From IMG/VR virus record IMGVR_UViG_3300044742_000149, positions 1 to 64,000 of that record: DNA of 64,000 nt. One strand, given 5' to 3'. Every line of letters starts with the position of its first letter. Within the stretch, counting starts at the first letter, position 1. The notes below the pieces were generated by a model. It saw only the letters and a list, made by a program, of their open reading frames with translations, was not told the DNA's origin and ran no database searches. Position numbers and translations under genes: made by a program. Positions 50,736 through 58,691 of this stretch are shown in pieces. This stretch comes from a virus.

Positions 50736-51320
50736 ATGTCAGACGATCCAGCAGCCAGCGTGATGGCCGTAAAACCCGAAACATTCCTCGGCCACTGGCG
50801 CGACATGCGCGACGCCAAAGATGAGGCGGGCACTGCCGCGACGGAGGTCGCGCGACGGAAAAAGGCGGCGAAACGGGCCGGCGTGGATCTGGACGTGGTC
50901 AAGCTGGTCGAGAAACTCAGTGACCTGGAAGACGACGAGCGTCAGGCGTTCCTCTCCAAGGTCGAGACATATTGCGGCTGGCTGAAGCTGCCGCTCGGCG
51001 CGTTCTCGGCGGGGATCGTTATCGAGGAGCCGAAAGAATCATCGCGCGAAGCCTTCAACCGATGGGAGGCCGGTCAGGATGGACACGAGGCCGGGCTCAA
51101 CGGCTCACCGAAAGAAGCCAACCCGCATCGTAACGGGTCGCCGGAAGCCCAAGAGTGGGCGAAGAAGTGGAAGATCGGCTTCGACGCCAACCAGCGAAAG
51201 ATCGCGGCGAAGTTGGCGAAGGGTACCGGCGCTCCGAGGAAAGGGGCGAACAAACCGAACGCCGCGGTGAGCGGCAAGATGGCCGCGGCTGGCGAAGGGC
51301 TGACATCCACGATCAACTAA
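50736..51320 (+). CDS. GapR/DUF2312-like helical protein
   Basis: 194 residues. The region A-K-R-A-G-V-D-L-D-V-V-K-L-V-E-K-L-S-D-L, followed by D-D-E-R-Q-A-F-L, has the hallmark pattern of DUF2312/GapR-type proteins of alphaproteobacteria, though it lacks their short, compact form. The C-terminal ~90 residues are polar, with a Lys/Ala-rich end. A DNA-binding role is possible. GAGGGG is upstream. Confidence 0.55.
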   Translation: MSDDPAASVMAVKPETFLGHWRDMRDAKDEAGTAATEVARRKKAAKRAGVDLDVVKLVEKLSDLEDDERQAFLSKVETYCGWLKLPLGAFSAGIVIEEPKESSREAFNRWEAGQDGHEAGLNGSPKEANPHRNGSPEAQEWAKKWKIGFDANQRKIAAKLAKGTGAPRKGANKPNAAVSGKMAAAGEGLTSTIN

Positions 51321-51333
51321 ATGGGGTGCCGTC

Positions 51334-51774
51334 GTGGGGCACCCCGCGTTTCAGCTCGATGAATGGGTCGTACCCGAAGTCGACCTACAGGCTGCTGGCG
51401 CACAGGCATTCGATCGCCTGTTGCGTCCACCAGCCATGTGGACGGCCATCGCGCTCGGGCACATCGAACTAACCGGGCAGCAAGCAGCACGGCTCTCTCG
51501 CATCGGGCTCAAACGATCGTGGCCCGACCACCTGGTCATTTGGCCTGGGAATGTCGTCGGCATTGAGTGGAAGACCGGCGACGGCAAGCTATCGATCTCG
51601 CGCATGGTTCACTCGAAACGCGGCAAGCCTCGTTGGGTGGAGGGCCAGCGCGAAACATTTCCGAAACTCAAAGCGGCGGGGATGCGGATCTACGTCTGCA
51701 TCAGCGTCGGCCATGCGCTGCGCATTCTGAAGGCGCTCGAATGTCCAATGGTGAAGTGGGAGATCACCGCATGA
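51334..51774 (+). CDS. VRR-NUC-type nuclease
   Basis: 146 residues. P-D-H-L-V-I-W-P-G-N-V-V-G-I-E-W-K-T-G-D-G-K-L-S contains the D...E-x-K core of the VRR-NUC fold (PD-(D/E)XK superfamily). Q-R-E-T-F, A-G-M-R-I-Y-V-C and V-G-H-A-L-R-I-L follow as the standard helices and strands. It may resolve or nick branched DNA in replication. The start is a GTG with only a poor Shine-Dalgarno. The 3' end is repeated downstream, see 52436. Confidence 0.8.
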   Translation: MGHPAFQLDEWVVPEVDLQAAGAQAFDRLLRPPAMWTAIALGHIELTGQQAARLSRIGLKRSWPDHLVIWPGNVVGIEWKTGDGKLSISRMVHSKRGKPRWVEGQRETFPKLKAAGMRIYVCISVGHALRILKALECPMVKWEITA

Positions 51775-52436
51775 CAACTCCCAGCTTCGCCATGGCACGC
51801 GGGTTTTCTTTCAAAGTCCTCCACACCGAGGACGGCACCCGCAAAGTCGCGCGATTTATTTGTTCCACGTGCGGCGATTGCCTCGACATCACGAACGGAA
51901 GTGGCGGCAAGGCCGCTGAATTCTTCGTTGCTCGCGCGGACCGTATGGGTTGGGCCGCGGACGCCCGCAAGCGATCGAAATGCTACTGCCCCCGCTGCCT
52001 GGGGGACATGAAAGCAAAACAATTCGCTCCGGAACGATCTCCGCCGCAGACCTCATTGCCGCTTGGGCCGGTCGTGATCTCACCACCACCGTCTGTCATC
52101 GACGACCAACCGAAGCAGAAGGAAGCAGTGACAGTGCAGACAGCTATCAAACCCCGCGAGCCCACTGCCGAAGAACGGATGCGCATCAGAGGCTTTTTCG
52201 ACAAGTGTTTCGATGACGCACAAGGCGTCTATCTCGACGATATGTCCGATCAAAAGATCGGCGAGGAAATCAACGTGCCCTGGTCGCTCGTCACGCGCAT
52301 TCGCGAGATGGCGTACGGACCTATCCGCTCCGATCCGGAACTCGCGGCGCTGAAGACACGGCAAGCCGCACTGCAAACGCAGATGGATCAACTCAAAGCC
52401 GACATCGAGGCATTCGGAAAGAGGCGGGCGGCGTAA
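51771..52436 (+). CDS. Zinc-ribbon plus HTH protein
   Basis: 221 residues. C-S-T-C-G-D-C-L-D and C-Y-C-P-R-C-L-G-D form a four-Cys ribbon in the first ~85 residues. A Pro-rich linker follows. Then D-Q-K-I-G-E-E-I-N-V-P-W-S-L-V-T-R-I-R resembles a helix-turn-helix, ending in a coiled coil. It may be a DNA-binding regulator. It overlaps the nuclease gene by four bases. Confidence 0.65.
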   Translation: MTTPSFAMARGFSFKVLHTEDGTRKVARFICSTCGDCLDITNGSGGKAAEFFVARADRMGWAADARKRSKCYCPRCLGDMKAKQFAPERSPPQTSLPLGPVVISPPPSVIDDQPKQKEAVTVQTAIKPREPTAEERMRIRGFFDKCFDDAQGVYLDDMSDQKIGEEINVPWSLVTRIREMAYGPIRSDPELAALKTRQAALQTQMDQLKADIEAFGKRRAA

Positions 52437-52480
52437 TGGCGCTCAACTGTCCAATGTTGAACTGGGAGATAACGGCGTGA
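52436..52480 (+). repeat. Duplicated 3' end of the VRR-NUC gene
   Basis: The frame M-A-L-N-C-P-M-L-N-W-E-I-T-A-stop parallels the nuclease C-terminus A-L-E-C-P-M-V-K-W-E-I-T-A-stop at 51736-51774. The nucleotide match covers ~40 bases with only a few differences. It occupies the junction between two genes, and the following GTG starts at its stop. This is the scar of a duplication or of a recombination event at that boundary. Confidence 0.75.
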
Positions 52481-52752
52481 AGATTGCGAAAGCCCAATCA
52501 GCGCCTCCAACCTGCAAGATCGTAGGAAGAAACGCTCGCACGAAACGTGAACGTCTCATAGAGCAATATCTTTCCTGGCCGACTGGTGATGGTGGCTATC
52601 CGCCGCAATTCCTCTTCGTTGGGTCAGACATCATCGTTGCTGACGTCGACCACGACGGTGGTGCGGAGTTGACCATCGTCACCATCGACGAGTTTGCCTC
52701 CGATCATGACTGGATCTTCGAGGATGACTGGAAGCCGTACCATGAGCGGTGA
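52477..52752 (+). CDS. Hypothetical phage protein
   Basis: 91 residues, basic N-terminus, acidic C-terminus (A-S-D-H-D-W-I-F-E-D-D-W). D-I-I-V-A-D-V-D-H-D-G is prominent, but no known domain is recognised. GTG start overlaps the stop of the duplicated remnant; its end overlaps the next gene by 11 bases. Confidence 0.55.
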   Translation: MKIAKAQSAPPTCKIVGRNARTKRERLIEQYLSWPTGDGGYPPQFLFVGSDIIVADVDHDGGAELTIVTIDEFASDHDWIFEDDWKPYHER

Positions 52753-53338
52753 GCTGGTTCGTTACGATGCGATGTGTCATGCGATCGCGGCGGCGTACCA
52801 GATCGATGAGGTCAAGGACATCCGCGACAAGGCCATCGCGCTGGAAGTGTACGCCAGACAGGCACGCAACACGGAAGCGGAACGGCAGGCGTGCGAGATC
52901 AGACTGCGAGCTGAACGTAAGGCGGGACAGCTAACCGCGAAACTTCCAACGGCACGAGGCGAGCGGACGGATTTAACTTCATCGCATGGCGCGACGAAGT
53001 TCGATGCATTGGCGGAAGCTGGGATCAGTCCTGATCAGGCGTCCAAATGGGAAAGGCTCGGTGGCATTCCCGACGATGTGTTTGAAACCGCGTTGCACGA
53101 CGGGAAGCCAACTACGAACGGCATCATCTCCGCATACGCGCCGTCCCCCGAACGCGACGCGCTCAAAACCAAGGCGCTCTGGCTGTGGGGCCGCCTGCAA
53201 GACTTCGAGCGCGAAGGACTGCTCGAAGAACGCCCCGCCGATCTGCTCGCGGTGATGTCCGATCACATGCGAGCAACAACGCTGGCGTTATCACCACGGG
53301 TAATAGAATGGTTGGGAGGGTTAAACGATGACGGCTGA
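52742..53338 (+). CDS. Phage protein of the ParB-methyltransferase neighbourhood
   Basis: 198 residues. I-D-E-V-K-D-I-R-D-K-A-I-A-L-E-V-Y-A-R-Q-A and E-I-R-L-R-A-E-R-K-A-G-Q-L are the typical helices of a widespread phage/actinobacterial family that occurs near DNA methyltransferase and ParB-type genes. F-D-A-L-A-E-A-G-I-S-P-D-Q-A-S-K-W-E suggests a HTH. Function unknown; possible regulator. Confidence 0.65.
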   Translation: MSGELVRYDAMCHAIAAAYQIDEVKDIRDKAIALEVYARQARNTEAERQACEIRLRAERKAGQLTAKLPTARGERTDLTSSHGATKFDALAEAGISPDQASKWERLGGIPDDVFETALHDGKPTTNGIISAYAPSPERDALKTKALWLWGRLQDFEREGLLEERPADLLAVMSDHMRATTLALSPRVIEWLGGLNDDG

Positions 53339-53774
53339 GGAACTGCTTTATGCGGCTGTGCAGAAGGTCATCGATGACTATTCCCATGTGGGTGAGGTTA
53401 GCCCGTCGTGGGTCGCCACACAGGTCATGCGCGATATACATTTCGCGCGAGAGCTACACGAGTTGGGCTATGTCGGCTGTCACCTTGAGGTCCGGCAAAT
53501 AGCGCGACACAAGCTGCGGAAGCAGCACGATCCAAACGTCCGTATTGACGACGTAATCAAAGATGAGCAGCAGGAGATGTTTCCTGAAACACTTCAGGAC
53601 CGTTATCCGCGGAGGCAGAAGCCGGGAGAAGAACCGATCTATGCCCTGCGACATCTACTGACTCATGACGACGTTCAGTTCAATACTGACCGGATGCGCC
53701 GCGGTGGACGAGCTTTGTTGAAACACGCTGACGCGCTCGACGAGTGGGATCTGTCCAGGCGGGGGGCGGCATGA
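53328..53774 (+). CDS. Hypothetical phage protein
   Basis: 148 residues, alpha-helical N-terminus (E-E-L-L-Y-A-A-V-Q-K-V-I-D-D-Y), then a more mixed region with E-M-F-P-E-T-L-Q. No motif recognised. Overlaps by 11 bases upstream and four bases downstream. Confidence 0.55.
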   Translation: MTAEELLYAAVQKVIDDYSHVGEVSPSWVATQVMRDIHFARELHELGYVGCHLEVRQIARHKLRKQHDPNVRIDDVIKDEQQEMFPETLQDRYPRRQKPGEEPIYALRHLLTHDDVQFNTDRMRRGGRALLKHADALDEWDLSRRGAA

Positions 53775-53962
53775 CCGATCCCCCGATCCGCATCCTCACC
53801 GCCGAAGAATGGGACGAGATGATGCTGGCGCCGCTGCGCGAGTATTGGCGGCTGCAATCTCTCGCGTACCAGCGGAATTCCCTCGGGCTGACCTGCCTGG
53901 GCGGCGATCCATACCCGACCGGCGATTGGTCGACGATAGCCAGGAAGGACGACGCGCCATGA
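53771..53962 (+). CDS. Small hypothetical protein
   Basis: 63 residues, M-T-D-P-P-I-R-I-L-T-A-E-E-W-D-E-M-M-L-A-P-L-R-E-Y, helical, then a Pro/Gly-rich end. Four-base overlaps on both sides. No function recognised. Confidence 0.6.
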   Translation: MTDPPIRILTAEEWDEMMLAPLREYWRLQSLAYQRNSLGLTCLGGDPYPTGDWSTIARKDDAP

Positions 53963-54225
53963 CCGTGTACCGAGCAGACGGAACCGAACTGCTGCACCCC
54001 GCGGACTGGCCATACGAACGCGCCGAGCATCCGATGCCCGAAGTCCCCAAGCTGACGTTCACCCGCGATCGCGATCACCTCGTCATCTACGCGGCCGGCG
54101 ATGGCGTCACGTTGGATCGCAACACCATCCGCGCGATCGGCATCATGATGGTCAATCTGGCAAACGACATCGAGGCTGAGGACAGCCGAAACCATTCACA
54201 AGCCACGAAACCCTCTGACCAATAG
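53959..54225 (+). CDS. Small hypothetical protein
   Basis: 88 residues: L-T-F-T-R-D-R-D-H-L-V-I-Y-A-A-G-D-G gives two strands, N-T-I-R-A-I-G-I-M-M-V-N-L-A-N-D-I-E a helix. No family recognised. Coupled to the gene before it. Confidence 0.6.
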   Translation: MTVYRADGTELLHPADWPYERAEHPMPEVPKLTFTRDRDHLVIYAAGDGVTLDRNTIRAIGIMMVNLANDIEAEDSRNHSQATKPSDQ

Positions 54226-54236
54226 GACTAGGCGTT

Positions 54237-55016
54237 ATGGCCGCGTTCGATCATTGGCTTCCGTTGCATGTCGGGGATTATCTCGCTGACACGATGCACC
54301 TCAGCACGTTGCAGCATGGCATCTACATCCGCCTGATCATGCACTATTGGAAACGACGCGGCCTGCCCGCCGACGAGCGGTCGCTTGCCCAGATCGCCGG
54401 GATACCGACGCTCAAGTTCCGGGTCCATGGAGGGCCGGTGATGGCGCTGTTTACCCCGGTCGGCGTCGGATCTGAGTCAAAACTCCTGGGGACTTTGAAT
54501 AAAAAAGTAGACACGAACGACGGGGTATCTGGCGAGTCAAAACCCCATGGGGTTAATGGTGTCGACCATGTTACGGTTCCCGACATGGCGCCGACCCTGT
54601 CTCACAAGCGCCTCGATGCCGAATTGGCCCGTGCCGTGGGCATTTTCGAGCACCGCAAGGACGTCGCTACCCGCTCAGCGGCAGCACGCCGAGGTGGCAA
54701 AACCAACGGTCACAAGAGTGAGCATTTGCTCAACGGAAAAGCAGTCGAATCCCCGACTCCCGCGCCTCAGCGCGCACGCGACTCTACCACCACAACCTCT
54801 GAAGAGTCCCCCCTAACGCCCCCCCAGGGGGGCAAGCGCGAGCGTGGAATTTCAAAACCTCGACCAACAAAACCAGAGCCCGTCACTTTCCGGTGCGGGT
54901 TTGGCGCAAGCGCCGTCAGCGACATGCAGGAGGCAGTCGACTATGCCGAACCAAGCAACCCACCTACCGGTCGTCCGCAACTGGTGTCAGTCGCTGGGCG
55001 TCTTGTCAGCGGTTAG
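54237..55016 (+). CDS. DUF1376-family replication-associated protein
   Basis: 259 residues. F-D-H-W-L-P-L-H-V-G-D-Y-L-A-D-T-M-H-L-S-T, then G-I-Y-I-R-L-I-M-H-Y-W and G-L-P-A-D-E-R-S-L-A-Q-I-A-G-I are the signature of DUF1376/YdaU-type proteins, which occur in phage replication modules. The remainder is low-complexity and polar. It overlaps the next gene and probably works with it in replication initiation or helicase loading. Confidence 0.75.
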   Translation: MAAFDHWLPLHVGDYLADTMHLSTLQHGIYIRLIMHYWKRRGLPADERSLAQIAGIPTLKFRVHGGPVMALFTPVGVGSESKLLGTLNKKVDTNDGVSGESKPHGVNGVDHVTVPDMAPTLSHKRLDAELARAVGIFEHRKDVATRSAAARRGGKTNGHKSEHLLNGKAVESPTPAPQRARDSTTTTSEESPLTPPQGGKRERGISKPRPTKPEPVTFRCGFGASAVSDMQEAVDYAEPSNPPTGRPQLVSVAGRLVSG

Positions 55017-55431
55017 CATTTCTCGCGCCGAGGCCGAAATGAAGCTGGCGGCGTTCGTTCCGCTGCTCATGCGGGAGTTCCCCGACGGCGCGTTCACGGC
55101 TGATTCGTTGAGCCATTGCGCCAAGGCAGCGATCAAGGGGTTCCCGACCTATGGCGAGCTGGTGCACTCGCTCAGCGAATGGTGGCGCGAGCATCAGCCG
55201 GTGCGGCCGGCGTTGCCACCACCGGAGCCGCTGCCGTTTCACGTTCCGACACCGGAAGAACTCGCCCACATCCGCGCCTGCGTCGAGGAAGTGACTGCCA
55301 GGGTCAGCGCCCACGCCGACGAGGCCGCGGCCGCGTCCCGTTTCGGCGCGCGGCATCTCTCGCCCGGCGTGCTCGATCAGATCAACCCGCTGCCGAATGG
55401 GCGCAAGCGCGTCATGGACGGCGTGTCGTGA
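54943..55431 (+). CDS. Helical protein of the replication region
   Basis: 162 residues from the ATG at 54943, which has GGAGGC upstream. A-E-A-E-M-K-L-A-A-F-V-P-L-L-M-R-E-F-P and A-A-I-K-G-F-P-T-Y-G-E-L-V are helical, followed by a Pro-rich linker and a second helical half. It may be a loader or partner of the DUF1376 protein. Not assigned to a family. Confidence 0.6.
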   Translation: MPNQATHLPVVRNWCQSLGVLSAVSISRAEAEMKLAAFVPLLMREFPDGAFTADSLSHCAKAAIKGFPTYGELVHSLSEWWREHQPVRPALPPPEPLPFHVPTPEELAHIRACVEEVTARVSAHADEAAAASRFGARHLSPGVLDQINPLPNGRKRVMDGVS

Positions 55432-55607
55432 GCATCGATTACGACCACGCCACGATGAACTTGTTGATCAGCCTGCGCGGTGGCTTGCCCGACGCGTGCG
55501 ACTTCTGCGGCCAGCCGTTCACCGATCAGCGTTGGCCGGTGCCCGAAGAAGCGGGCGAGTGGGCATGCAGCGAATGCGAGGCACGTTGGGCGAAGGAGGT
55601 GAAATGA
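55428..55607 (+). CDS. Small zinc-ribbon protein
   Basis: 59 residues. C-D-F-C-G-Q-P-F and C-S-E-C-E-A-R-W form C-x2-C ... C-x2-C, ending basic. GTG overlaps the previous stop by four bases; it ends by four bases into the next gene. Probably nucleic-acid binding. Confidence 0.65.
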   Translation: MSIDYDHATMNLLISLRGGLPDACDFCGQPFTDQRWPVPEEAGEWACSECEARWAKEVK

Positions 55608-56167
55608 CAACGCTGGCAGAGGCCCCGAATGATCGGCTGGTGATGTATCTCCAGGTCCGTTTCGACCTCAACACGCTGATCGAAACCGGGACCTTCGAGG
55701 GCACGAGCACGGTCTGGGCGGCTGAGCGGTTCCGCGAGGTTCTCACGATCGACATTCGTCGGGACTTCCTCGATCAGGCCCAAACCGCCTGTTCGGATCA
55801 TCAAAACGTCCTGTTCATGGTTGGCGATACGCGGTTCTGGCTGCGCAACCTCGTCCCGACGCAGGAGGTGCCAGTGATGTTCTGGCTCGATGCGCACTCC
55901 GCCCCAGGGATGTTCGGGGATCACGACGACTGGCCGGTGCTGGACGAACTGGCGATCATCACCCAGTCGCCGTCGCGCCATTTCATTCTGATCGACGACG
56001 CGCATTGTTTTCTCGCCGGAACGCCATTCCCGGCTTGCCCGAAGTTCGACGAGGTTTTCGATTTCGCGACCGACAACGGCTATGCGACCCGGATCATCGG
56101 CGACGTGATCGTGCTGGTGCCGCAGGCCTCGGTCGGAGCCCTCGACGAGTTCGAGGCCGCGGCATGA
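55604..56167 (+). CDS. Class I SAM methyltransferase-fold protein
   Basis: 187 residues. L-I-E-T-G-T-F-E-G-T-S-T-V-W-A-A is a motif I variant, V-L-T-I-D-I follows as the acidic strand, and V-M-F-W-L-D-A-H-S and I-L-I-D-D-A-H mark the later catalytic edge. It resembles small FkbM/TylF-type O-methyltransferases. No DPPY-type motif of DNA adenine methylases is seen, so the substrate may be a sugar or small molecule. It lies in the replication operon with ParB-like and Trm1-like genes. Confidence 0.6.
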   Translation: MTTLAEAPNDRLVMYLQVRFDLNTLIETGTFEGTSTVWAAERFREVLTIDIRRDFLDQAQTACSDHQNVLFMVGDTRFWLRNLVPTQEVPVMFWLDAHSAPGMFGDHDDWPVLDELAIITQSPSRHFILIDDAHCFLAGTPFPACPKFDEVFDFATDNGYATRIIGDVIVLVPQASVGALDEFEAAA

Positions 56168-57114
56168 CGACGATCACGCTCCGCGCCCGCCAACTCGACC
56201 AGCCGCTCGCTGTAGGCGATCTCGTGCGCAGAGCGGCGCCGGGGGCGGTCTACCGCGTCGTGTCGCTCACCAGAGTCCGCGTTTCCGGCGAGGTCGGCAA
56301 AGATCACTTTCGGTTGATCCTGGAACGACTTCAGGAGCAACTTACCCCCCCCGGGGCCGAGGTCCGGCCGTGGCCCCGCGACCGGACCGCGCCACGACAG
56401 AGGCGTTCCGTTTGTTCAGGAGCAACGACCGACCCTGGCCCCCCAGAGCCCGCGACCGCCCGGCTCGCGCGCATTCGGGCGAAAGCGCCGCTGATGCTCG
56501 ACATGGCGCTCGAAGCGATCCGAAAGGGCCGCGTCACGGATCATCTGGCCCAACTCGCCAGAGTGGCGCGCGTCGGCCGGGACGACGGGGTTCGCGAGGG
56601 AAGGGACTACGGGCCGGGGATACGGCTGCGACCGGTGCGAGGGCGGCGACAGTCCGGCGTTCTGCGCGAAGCGGACGTCGAGGTCGTCACCGGAGCCGAT
56701 CCCACCAAACCCAACATCAACGTCTCTCGTGCGCGGCGCTGCGATCCGCTGGTCAAACTGCAGAAAGCCGGGACGATCGGCGGGCGGCACGTCGACGCGG
56801 CGGAGATGCTCCGTGAGCAGATGGAGGCGTCCGAGGCGGGGGTCTGCGCGGGCGACCTGTCGTCGGTGCATTTGCCGGCCCACCAGCGCGCCAACATCAC
56901 AGACAGGCAAATCCTGGCCCTGGGGAGGGCCAGGGAGGCCCTGGGGGCTGTCGCCGCACCCAACAGGCCATCCGTGCTCTGGACCGTCTCAGGGGGCAAC
57001 GTGGCGGGCTACGCGGCCTATGTCGGAATGCGCCACACGACCGCGGCGAGCCGTCTCCTGACCGGGCTCGAGGAACTGGCCGACCACTATCGCCTGCCGG
57101 GAGGGGGCAACTGA
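56164..57114 (+). CDS. DUF6456-like phage regulator
   Basis: 316 residues. The last third (D-P-L-V-K-L-Q-K-A-G-T-I-G-G-R-H-V-D-A-A-E-M-L-R, then L-G-R-A-R-E-A-L and G-M-R-H-T-T-A-A-S-R-L-L-T-G-L) follows the DUF6456 pattern of alphaproteobacteria and their phages, with a HTH near the end. Residues ~65-100 form a Pro/Arg-rich linker. It may be a transcription regulator. It shares four bases with the gene before it and one with the ParB-like gene. Confidence 0.6.
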   Translation: MTTITLRARQLDQPLAVGDLVRRAAPGAVYRVVSLTRVRVSGEVGKDHFRLILERLQEQLTPPGAEVRPWPRDRTAPRQRRSVCSGATTDPGPPEPATARLARIRAKAPLMLDMALEAIRKGRVTDHLAQLARVARVGRDDGVREGRDYGPGIRLRPVRGRRQSGVLREADVEVVTGADPTKPNINVSRARRCDPLVKLQKAGTIGGRHVDAAEMLREQMEASEAGVCAGDLSSVHLPAHQRANITDRQILALGRAREALGAVAAPNRPSVLWTVSGGNVAGYAAYVGMRHTTAASRLLTGLEELADHYRLPGGGN

Positions 57115-57722
57115 TGGCCAAAGCAGCCGCCAAGGCAAAGCCGGAGAACGGCGAACTCACCGAGGACATCTTCGACATCGAAGCCCTGGTCGAGAACCCG
57201 CGCAACCCCAACCAGCACCCGGAGGAGCAGATCGTCCGCCTGATGGCGAGCCTGCGGGTCAACGGCCTCTACAAGCCGGTGCTGGCGCGGCGAGCGAACC
57301 GAATGTTGATCGCCGGTCACGGTATCCGTCAGGCCGCGATGCGGCTCGGCTGGACGACGATACGGGTCGCGTTCTGGGACGTGGATCAGGTGACGGCCGA
57401 TCGGACCATGCTCGGCGACAATCGGCTCGGGGAGTTGTCCAGGCCGAACCAGGATCGCGTGGCTGAACTGCTGCGCGAGATCCCCGAGGACGACTGGCTG
57501 AGCGTCGGCTTCTCCGACGACGAGGCCGCGAAGCTGATGTCCGATCTGCGCGACGGCGAGATCCAGGTCTACGAGGTGGACGCCGGCATCGTGCATGACA
57601 CGTTCTGGATCAATGTTCGCGGGCCGCTGCCGAAGCAGGCGGATGTCTTGCAGCACATGAAAACGCTACTCGGTCAATACCGCGACGTTACGATCGAGAT
57701 CGGTCTGACGGAGCAACCGTGA
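57114..57722 (+). CDS. ParB-like nuclease-domain protein
   Basis: 202 residues. E-N-P-R-N-P-N-Q-H-P-E-E-Q, V-N-G-L-Y-K-P-V-L, then I-A-G-H-G-I-R-Q-A-A (residues 66-75) and the W-D-V-D-Q segment match the ParB N-terminal domain that binds CTP or nucleic acid. There is no typical HTH after it, as in phage ParB-like proteins of DNA methylation modules. It is followed directly by a methyltransferase-fold gene. Confidence 0.8.
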   Translation: MAKAAAKAKPENGELTEDIFDIEALVENPRNPNQHPEEQIVRLMASLRVNGLYKPVLARRANRMLIAGHGIRQAAMRLGWTTIRVAFWDVDQVTADRTMLGDNRLGELSRPNQDRVAELLREIPEDDWLSVGFSDDEAAKLMSDLRDGEIQVYEVDAGIVHDTFWINVRGPLPKQADVLQHMKTLLGQYRDVTIEIGLTEQP

Positions 57723-57723
57723 G

Positions 57724-58401
57724 ATGGTCAAACGTCTTCGCGAGAAACTACAGCACGTCAAGAAGCGCAACAGCACGCCGGCCGCCGTGCGCGCCAAGGC
57801 GAAGATCCGACAGTCGATCCTCGACAAGATCGGCGCGGAGAACGCTCACGTCTTCGACGCTTATTGCGGCGATGGTCAGCTCTATCGGGCGGTGTGGCAC
57901 AAGGCGGCGACCTGTGTCGGATGCGACATGGAATTCTATCCCGACGAGCGGATCGCGTTCAAAGCCGACAACCGCCGCGTGATGCGGGCGATCGACCTGC
58001 AACAATTCAACATATTCGACATGGATTCCTATGGCTCGCCGTGGGAGCAGCTTTACATCCTGGCTTACCGCCGGCGGATGAAACCCGGGGAACTCGTGGC
58101 GATCGTGCTGACCGAGGGCCAGGGAATGAAACTCAAGCTGGGCGGCATGTCACTGCCGTTGTCCCGGCTCGCGGGCGTCCGTCACTGGCTGCCCGGTCTC
58201 CCGAAATTTCAAAAGGAACTCATCGACCGGGCATTGCTGCGGGTGGCGAAGATGATGAACGCCACTCCAATCTACCGCGAGGAAGGTAATGAAGCCCAGG
58301 GCTCGACGATGAACTATGTCGGCGTGATCATGCGCGGGAATGATCCGGTGGAGGTTCCCAGCGGGCAGCCTGAGGCGACTGCCCAACTGGTCGCGGCTTA
58401 A
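57724..58401 (+). CDS. Methyltransferase with Trm1-like motif IV
   Basis: 225 residues. Motif I V-F-D-A-Y-C-G-D-G-Q at 43-52, acidic loop V-G-C-D-M-E at 65-70, and F-D-M-D-S-Y-G-S-P-W at 98-107. The last resembles D-x-D-P-Y/F-G-S-P of Trm1-type tRNA guanine-N2 methyltransferases rather than N-P-P-Y of DNA adenine enzymes. There is no separate RNA-binding domain, so the protein is much shorter than Trm1. It might modify RNA or DNA bases. It starts two bases after the ParB-like gene and ends convergent with the next. Confidence 0.65.
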   Translation: MVKRLREKLQHVKKRNSTPAAVRAKAKIRQSILDKIGAENAHVFDAYCGDGQLYRAVWHKAATCVGCDMEFYPDERIAFKADNRRVMRAIDLQQFNIFDMDSYGSPWEQLYILAYRRRMKPGELVAIVLTEGQGMKLKLGGMSLPLSRLAGVRHWLPGLPKFQKELIDRALLRVAKMMNATPIYREEGNEAQGSTMNYVGVIMRGNDPVEVPSGQPEATAQLVAA

Positions 58402-58616
58402 ATCCACTTAAAGCCGTGTGCCATGACGCCGAGTAGCGTGGCGAAGCCGGTAATTCCTCCACCCACCACCAGGCCAAGCAAGCTGATGATCCAGCGGAAG
58501 TCCGTCACCTGACGCGCGGCGATACGTTCGATCGACCGTTCCAGGCGGAGAATGCTTGCTTCGGTGCCGCGCGCGATCTGTTCCAGCACGGCGACCCGTG
58601 TTTCAATATCGTCCAT
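58398..58616 (-). CDS. XhlA-like small membrane protein
   Basis: 72 residues. M-D-D-I-E-T-R-V-A-V-L-E-Q-I-A-R-G-T-E-A is an amphipathic coiled coil, followed by one strongly hydrophobic C-terminal helix (about 47-70). This is the layout of XhlA/hemolysin-type phage proteins, which can assist holins or anchor complexes to the membrane. It has AAAGGAG in a small hairpin before the start. Its end overlaps the Trm1-like gene by four bases. Confidence 0.65.
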   Translation of the reverse strand: MDDIETRVAVLEQIARGTEASILRLERSIERIAARQVTDFRWIISLLGLVVGGGITGFATLLGVMAHGFKWI

Positions 58617-58622
58617 GTCGAT

Positions 58623-58639
58623 TGCTCCTTTCCCGAGCA
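58623..58639 (-). promoter_or_regulatory. Shine-Dalgarno-masking hairpin, XhlA-like gene
   Basis: On the - strand TGCTC (58635-58639) pairs with GAGCA (58623-58627) around the loop GGGAAAG. The GGAG of the ribosome-binding site lies at the loop-stem border. The same arrangement occurs at 59218-59236 in front of another leftward gene. Confidence 0.5.
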
Positions 58640-58650
58640 TGAGAGGGGTT

Positions 58651-58688
58651 GCCGACCAGGGATCTCCACGGCCCCTGGTCGGCTTTTT
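58651..58688 (+). terminator. Rho-independent-type terminator
   Basis: GCCGACCAGGG (58651-58661) pairs perfectly with CCCTGGTCGGC (58673-58683), followed by TTTTT on the + strand. It would end transcripts of the rightward operon after the Trm1-like gene. On the - strand it lies between two genes with no U-run after it. Confidence 0.75.
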
Positions 58689-58691
58689 CCG

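Noticed and set aside
54844-54942. Longer N-terminus for the replication-region gene starting at 54844
   Set aside because: The added 33 residues are Gln/Ser-rich and overlap the DUF1376 gene; the ATG at 54943 has a good GGAGGC.
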